The notes beneath the pieces were generated by a model that was given only the letters and a program-made list of their open reading frames with translations, was not told the origin of the DNA and ran no database searches. Both the position numbers and the translations under genes were made by a program. Below, one piece after another: positions 53,548 through 57,307 of a stretch of 57,307 nucleotides of DNA. The DNA is taken from the NCBI GenBank assembly GCA_902788345.1, contig CADAJP010000008.1, forward strand, positions 1-57,307, read 5' to 3'. The stretch is from an uncultured bacterium. Its GTDB lineage: Bacteria; Cyanobacteriota; Vampirovibrionia; Gastranaerophilales; Gastranaerophilaceae. The stretch's first letter is position 1, and every line of letters begins with the position of its first letter.

Positions 53548-54029
53548 TTATCCGTTGGAAGCATCAAAATTTGTAATATTTACAAGTTTATGTTTCAGAG
53601 CTTTCAGTTTAAACCCTCTTTCAAGAATATGAAGCAGTTTTACCATTTTTTCAACACCTTTACTGTTTTTAACAGATTTATAAACTGACTGCACTTCATC
53701 CATGCTATCATAACTGACAGTATAGTTTTCTCTGTTCCCATCATTCATTCGCACAATTATTGTAAATTCATCGGGTTTATTTTTATTTTTCTTGACATGG
53801 CGTTTTACACTGAACGGACCTGCGTATGTTTTTTTGTGGAAGGAGAGGTTAAGGTATAATTTTCAGGATTAATATTCAAATGCCATTTATATTTCGCACA
53901 CTCATCTTTTGCCCGCTCAACAAGAAGCAATGCGCTTGAGCCTTCCTTTTTTAATAATTCAATTCCGCCATCTTTTACCTTTATCCCATTAAACGATTGG
54001 TTGTAAGAATAATTGTTATTTATTAACAT
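53548..54029 (-). pseudogene. Lineage-type protein with NQSFNG tag, split by -1 frameshift at A7
   Basis: Two minus-strand frames, one from the ATG at 54029 and one from about 53829 to 53548, together give a 160-residue protein if one frame is shifted at the A7 run (53829-53835, seen as T7 on the plus strand). The first part begins MLINNNYSYNQSFNGIKVKDG and has the F-x-G tag. The second part reads TYAGPFSVKRHVKKNKNKPD and on to DASNG. In the unshifted frame a stop appears 9 codons after the run (53805). The slippery context A-AAA-AAA resembles dnaX-type -1 sites, so this may be a pseudogene, a sequencing error or programmed frameshifting. Ribosome binding site AAGGAG. Confidence 0.7.
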
Positions 54030-54141
54030 ATATTTCTCCTTCTCAGATAATAAAGCATGTAAAAATAAAATTTGCGTATTTTTGTTGTAAAATATAACAA
54101 AACAGGTCTGAATTTCAGACAAACAAAAAGAAAGGATAAAT

Positions 54142-55440
54142 ATGTTGACAAAAAGTTCTAGTTTAACAGCACAATTCTACGGAATTGATTTTAGCAAATA
54201 TTCATCAAAAGTATCAGCATTTGTTAATGAATTTTCTTCAAGAGCAAACAAAAAAGGTCAGTTTTTAAATTGGGTAAATTTACCTGCGGAACAATTAAAA
54301 AGAGTTGATGAAATTTATTCATTGGCTTCCGGCTTAAAATCTGCAACAGGTGCAAAAACTCTCAGCGTAATGGGTATTGGGGGGTCAAAACACACAGTAG
54401 AACACATGTTATCAATTAATGGTCTGAATGTTAACAGATCTGATGTTGAATTTTATTCAGATATAGATTCATCAAGCTGGGAAAGATTCTTATACAGACT
54501 CGGCAACGATGTAACAAAATCAAATTATTTAATTGCATCAAAATCAGGTTCAACATTTGAAACAAAAGACGGTTTGTTAAGAATATGGAGCAAGTTAATT
54601 GAAGCATACAAAGCTCAGGGTAAATCTGAAGAAGAAGCTAAAGCATTATCAAATAAACATTTTATAGCAGTAACAGACTGCAACGCTGAAAAATCTGAAC
54701 TCCGCAGAACTTCAAACGAAAATCATTGGATTGGCGATTTATACATTCATGATGATGTTGGCGGAAGATTTAGTGCATTTGACGATCACGCATTATTCAC
54801 ACTTGCATATGCAGGAATGAAAAAAGAAGATATGATTACCATGCTTAAAGCAGCACAAAATGTATCAGAAGAATCATTAACCGCAGATATGGAAATAAAT
54901 GATGCACTAAAAGAGGGTATTTTCTGGGCGGATGCAAAATCAAACGGAATAGATGCTTCAGTTCATCAATATATGGGAGCTATTTTTGAAAACACTGTAT
55001 ATTGGCATGCTCAAATGCAGAATGAATCAGTAAAAGATACTTTAAAACAGGTTGCAAAAGTTCCTGATGCAATGCATCACTCTGCGGAGGCACATTTTAA
55101 TCCGGCAAATAAACTTGTATTTGCTCTGACTGTACCGGCAGACAACGGCGTATGCAGAGAAAATGCTCAAAGCTATATTGAAGCGTTAACAAAATCATAC
55201 TCTGTAACAGGTTCATTATTTGTAGAAAAAGCAGAAACACAAGGAATGGGACTCACTCCTGAAGCAGCAGGCAGATTAACTCAATTAAGAGCATTTGCTA
55301 CTGTTTATCAGGAAATTGTAACAAGAATTATGAATAATCAGAGCTTCCCTGAAGTTCTTGATTCTGTACTTCAACCGCATGTAGAATTTTACAAAAAGAA
55401 TTTAAAAGGCGGAGTTGTAGTACCGGGACGCATTTCATAG
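54142..55440 (+). CDS. pgi: Glucose-6-phosphate isomerase
   Basis: 432 residues. Motifs are SVMGIGGSKHTVE, ASKSGSTFET, HDDVGGRFSAF and the KLVFALTVPADNG/Lys region near the end, all typical of Pgi. It interconverts glucose-6-phosphate and fructose-6-phosphate in glycolysis and gluconeogenesis. Ribosome binding site AAAGGA. Terminator follows at 55464. It is shorter than the 550-residue E. coli type, matching the compact bacterial forms. Confidence 0.92.
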   Translation: MLTKSSSLTAQFYGIDFSKYSSKVSAFVNEFSSRANKKGQFLNWVNLPAEQLKRVDEIYSLASGLKSATGAKTLSVMGIGGSKHTVEHMLSINGLNVNRSDVEFYSDIDSSSWERFLYRLGNDVTKSNYLIASKSGSTFETKDGLLRIWSKLIEAYKAQGKSEEEAKALSNKHFIAVTDCNAEKSELRRTSNENHWIGDLYIHDDVGGRFSAFDDHALFTLAYAGMKKEDMITMLKAAQNVSEESLTADMEINDALKEGIFWADAKSNGIDASVHQYMGAIFENTVYWHAQMQNESVKDTLKQVAKVPDAMHHSAEAHFNPANKLVFALTVPADNGVCRENAQSYIEALTKSYSVTGSLFVEKAETQGMGLTPEAAGRLTQLRAFATVYQEIVTRIMNNQSFPEVLDSVLQPHVEFYKKNLKGGVVVPGRIS

Positions 55441-55463
55441 TTTTATAAAATACATAAAATATA

Positions 55464-55497
55464 AGAGGAATGATTTTTCAATCATTCCTCTTTTTAT
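55464..55497 (+). terminator. Terminator after pgi
   Basis: AGAGGAATGATT (55464-55475), TTTC, AATCATTCCTCT (55480-55491) is a perfect 12-bp stem followed by TTTTTAT. The stem is flanked by A-rich sequence on its other side, so it may also end the LysM-like gene transcript on the minus strand. Confidence 0.85.
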
Positions 55498-55548
55498 ATT
55501 CAACAACATTACTCACTATTTACGAAAGGGCCAAAAAATATACTGCTC

Positions 55549-56520
55549 TTATTTTGCTTCTTTTGCAAATATTTTATTTGCTACAGTTTTTACAGCTTCG
55601 AAGTCAAAACCTTCAGTAATTTTTACTTCGTACCCTTCCTGTTTTCTTTTTGTATCAGCGTATGCAGCTTGTTGGGTATATTTAACATCAGGAGCGCTGT
55701 TCTTTCTTAATCTGTCTGAGTTAATTTCAACTGCAACCATTTCACCGTTTTGATCATATAAAGCAGTTACATATCTGCTGCCGCCGTATAACAAGCCGCT
55801 TACACCTGCTTTAGCCTTGTCTAAGATGTTTTTGCTGTCGCCTGCTTCGTTACCGAATTTTGCTGTTTTGTATGTATATTCTTGACCGTTGATAACTTTT
55901 TTACCTTCTTTAATATAAGGATGTTGTGCATTATATGCCAAAGTAATTAATGTTTTATTTGCTTTTGTGAATTTCTTTTGAGCTTTAGCTCTGTGATCAG
56001 TATTTCTTGGAACAGTTGTATCAATAGCTGCTTCGTCATGAGCCTTTTCTTTCTTCATTTTTTCTTTAAGAGCTTTCTTTTCAGCTTTTGTCATAGGAGC
56101 TTTTTCTTCAACGCCCTGTGGTTCATCATTTGCAACTTCATTTTCTACAGCAGGAGCTTCTTCTGATTTAGCAACCTTTTCAGCTGCTTCAACATTTGCT
56201 TCTTCTTTTGCAGCTGCACCTAATGAGATGCCCATTGCTGAATATAATTCTGCCATTTCATCTTTTGTAAAATCAATTTTTTGATTTGGTTGAACTATGA
56301 AGCTTGTATGATAACCTGCTCTTGATTTATCAGTACCACCTGTAAAAATTGTTGCTGCACCAACTTCTTTTCTTTTTTCATTGATTTTAACTAAAGCATC
56401 GATTGTTTTGTCCCATTGTTGTGCAGAAATCTTTGCATCTTTCCCTACGTGAGCTCTGAGTGCCTGAGTAAGACCTTGTCCTCTAGTAATTTGAATCTGT
56501 GTTGAAATTTCGTTAGCCAT
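55549..56520 (-). CDS. LysM-like-domain exported-type protein
   Basis: 323 residues, no Sec signal peptide. The N-terminal about 90 residues (ITRGQGLTQALRAHVGKDA ... IFTGGTDK ... FIVQPNQKIDFTKDEM) resemble a divergent LysM-type unit, with initial I-x-R-G-x-G-L, the middle D-A-L-V-K-I-N and late Q-P-N-Q-K-I-D-F. A charged, E/A/K-rich linker (about 105-170) and a C-terminal domain of unknown fold follow. It sits behind a GCAATT-N14-TACTTTATA element with an 79-base leader. Start has AAAGGT. Possible cell-wall-binding role, stated as inference. Confidence 0.7.
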   Translation of the reverse strand: MANEISTQIQITRGQGLTQALRAHVGKDAKISAQQWDKTIDALVKINEKRKEVGAATIFTGGTDKSRAGYHTSFIVQPNQKIDFTKDEMAELYSAMGISLGAAAKEEANVEAAEKVAKSEEAPAVENEVANDEPQGVEEKAPMTKAEKKALKEKMKKEKAHDEAAIDTTVPRNTDHRAKAQKKFTKANKTLITLAYNAQHPYIKEGKKVINGQEYTYKTAKFGNEAGDSKNILDKAKAGVSGLLYGGSRYVTALYDQNGEMVAVEINSDRLRKNSAPDVKYTQQAAYADTKRKQEGYEVKITEGFDFEAVKTVANKIFAKEAK

Positions 56521-56599
56521 AATACCTTTCCTCGCTTTCTATTTCCTAACTTGTGACAATATAAAATTGTCTATCCCCTAAATTTACTTTCTATACTTC

Positions 56600-56628
56600 T
56601 ATAAAGTATTTTTGTTTTTTCAAATTGC
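56600..56628 (-). promoter_or_regulatory. GCAATT-N14-TACTTTATA promoter-like element (copy 4)
   Basis: On the minus strand GCAATT (56628-56623), exactly 14 bases, then TACTTTATA (56608-56600), followed by a 79-base leader to the ATG of the LysM-like gene at 56520. Confidence 0.7.
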
Positions 56629-56662
56629 CTTTTATGTTTCATAAAAATTTTCTCAAAAATGA

Positions 56663-56687
56663 AAAACCCTTATTTTATAAGGGTTTT
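56663..56687. terminator. Symmetric hairpin with A/T runs
   Basis: AAAACCCTTAT (56663-56673), TTT, ATAAGGGTTTT (56677-56687) is a perfect 11-bp stem. There is an A-rich side and a short T side, so termination in either direction is possible. It separates the LysM-like gene leader from the downstream sRNA candidate. Confidence 0.55.
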
Positions 56688-56742
56688 GGTCGCTTAACAT
56701 TTGTAACATTTCTAATTTTATCTCATCTGAATGGAGGATATT

Positions 56743-56771
56743 TTGACTAATTATATAAAGAGAAATAATAA
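56743..56771 (+). promoter_or_regulatory. Consensus-like promoter of sRNA candidate
   Basis: TTGACT (56743-56748), exactly 17 bases, TAATAA (56766-56771). The predicted start is near 56778. Five of six bases match the -35 consensus and five of six match the -10 consensus. Confidence 0.65.
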
Positions 56772-56778
56772 TTATCCG

Positions 56779-56869
56779 ACATGGTTAATATAGATAGATA
56801 TGAAAAACGCAAGTTTTTCATACCTCCTCCCCAAGTCTGGTAGCCGTTTTTTCAAAACGGCTTTTTTTT
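56779..56869 (+). ncRNA. Candidate small RNA with CCTCCTCCCC seed
   Basis: About 90 nucleotides. A first hairpin TATGAAAAAC (56799-56808), GCAA loop, GTTTTTCATA (56813-56822) is followed by a single-stranded C-rich stretch CCTCCTCCCC (56823-56832) and AAGTCTGGT, then a terminator hairpin AGCCGTTTT (56842-56850), TTC, AAAACGGCT (56854-56862) and seven Ts. It has a good promoter. The C-rich stretch is complementary to GGAGG-type ribosome binding sites, as in known C-rich regulatory sRNAs. Confidence 0.7.
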
Positions 56870-56874
56870 ACCCG

Positions 56875-57307
56875 CCGAGCAGAGGCAGGAGCGAAGCGAC
56901 AGTTGAACAATTATGTAAAAATGAATATTTTTACTAATTGTGAACGTTGCCGTTTATCGCGAGGCGGGAAGCATGAGCAGAGGCAGGAGCACTCTGCCGA
57001 ACAAAATGTGAACCGTTGAACATTTTGTGAGAGGAAAGAGTTGAACAATCATGTAAAAATGAATATTAAACGAGCGAACAAAGGCTGAAGCCATCGGCGA
57101 AATCGTCAGGCACTCGGCAAGACAAATGAGCCGATGCGAAAGCCGTCTAATGTGAGCGAAGTGATTTATTTTGTTTTGAACGGTGCAGTTTATTGCGAGG
57201 AGCAACTCGCTGAGCAGAGGAATGAGCGAAGCGAAAGGTGAAAAACAATAATCGGAAAATGAATATTTTTCGATTTCGTTTTGAACGGTTCCGTTTACTG
57301 CGAAGCG
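56875..57307. repeat. Three degenerate tandem copies of an unknown repeat
   Basis: The words GAGCAGAGG, GAGCGAAGCGA, GAACAATxATGTAAAAATGAATATT and GAACGGTTxCxGTTTA(T/C) recur in order in three copies starting near 56879, 56975 and 57210, the last cut by the window end. The first copy holds a 14-bp hairpin around 56908-56940 (GTAAAAAT-GAAT-ATTTTTAC core); the third copy has the same loop with changed but still pairing arms (GGAAAAT-GAAT-ATTTTTC). ACAAAATGT (57001-57009) and ACATTTTGT (57020-57028) form another hairpin. No gene is recognised. Confidence 0.5.

Larger units (their letters stand above)
56521..57307. other. Gene-poor region with promoter element, sRNA candidate and degenerate repeats
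   Basis: No protein gene is convincing in this stretch of nearly 800 bases. It contains the leader of the LysM-like gene with its promoter element (56600-56628), a hairpin with T tails (56663-56687), an sRNA candidate (56779-56869), and then three degenerate repeat copies with conserved hairpins (56875-57307). The latter has higher G+C than its neighbourhood and any frames inside look like shadows. Confidence 0.6.

Noticed and set aside
56954..57205. Minus-strand open frame of 83 residues across the repeat region
   Set aside because: It lies wholly inside the degenerate repeats, lacks a ribosome binding site and has a low-complexity composition, so it looks like a chance frame.
1..57307. CRISPR array, tRNA or rRNA genes
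   Set aside because: I saw no regularly spaced identical repeats, no tRNA T-loop sequences in a cloverleaf context and no rRNA-like blocks. A tool search could still find a divergent tRNA.

Overview
The window looks like a chromosomal stretch of an AT-rich, Gram-negative bacterium of the non-photosynthetic cyanobacterial sister lineage (Vampirovibrionia / Candidatus Gastranaerophilales). This assignment is inferred. It rests on the very AT-rich sequence with strong AAGGAG-type ribosome binding sites and some TTG starts, a lineage-like set of proteins carrying an N-terminal F-x-G tag (NPSFSG, NLNFNG, QPQFSG and similar), a GH57/DUF1957 branching enzyme, [FeFe]-hydrogenase maturase HydG (an anaerobe marker), and a mix of envelope genes (TonB-type C-terminal domain, acyl-ACP thioesterase). 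I saw no rRNA, tRNA, CRISPR array, transposase or intact prophage.

Layout. 1-6360: REP-like repeat, secreted proteins, a TMEM43-family protein, and an acyl-ACP thioesterase/lipase pair. 6507-8401: two translationally coupled lineage-specific membrane proteins. 8404-8550: a candidate structured small RNA on the minus strand. 8820-10288: a soluble histidine kinase and a NarL-type response regulator. 10564-12366: rplJ-rplL with an L10 leader, a terminator-type attenuator and a promoter, followed by a membrane-anchored L7/L12-like protein. 12418-17653: small lineage proteins, holin-like membrane protein, PilZ protein, decarboxylase-like PLP enzyme, TPR protein and MBL hydrolase. 17760-25903: TPR and metallophosphoesterase genes, uridine kinase-like protein, and a 1077-residue coiled-coil-rich protein. 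25990-28358: ispH and ribosomal protein S1. 28466-33239: PHP phosphoesterase, membrane proteins, GH57 branching enzyme, lytic transglycosylase. 33394-37854: an NrtR-like regulator, secG, mtnA, a TonB-like protein and a radical SAM protein. 37851-41823 (minus): hydG and pcrA. 41911-47490: SLOG-domain protein, a helical-repeat protein, and dgkA-ybeY-pgpH in the same order as in Bacillus. 47704-53545: one long operon of housekeeping genes (yqgF, DUF1292, tilS, hpt) interleaved with two Clp accessory domains that lack an ATPase. 53548-54029: a lineage protein split by a frameshift at an A7 run. 54142-55440: pgi. 55549-57307: a LysM-like protein, a C-rich small-RNA candidate, and a degenerate repeat region.

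The strongest unexplained signals are these. (1) A promoter-like element GCAATT-N14-TACTTTATA occurs four times with identical spacing, upstream of three signal-peptide-less putative export/cell-wall genes and one structured RNA, suggesting a dedicated sigma factor or activator regulon. (2) There is a well-formed sRNA candidate with an exposed CCTCCTCCCC seed. (3) A membrane-anchored L7/L12 C-terminal domain sits next to rplJL. (4) A stand-alone ClpX zinc domain and a six-half-repeat Clp-N protein share one operon. (5) At least six unrelated proteins share an N-terminal F-x-G tag. All family calls are from motif reading without database searches.
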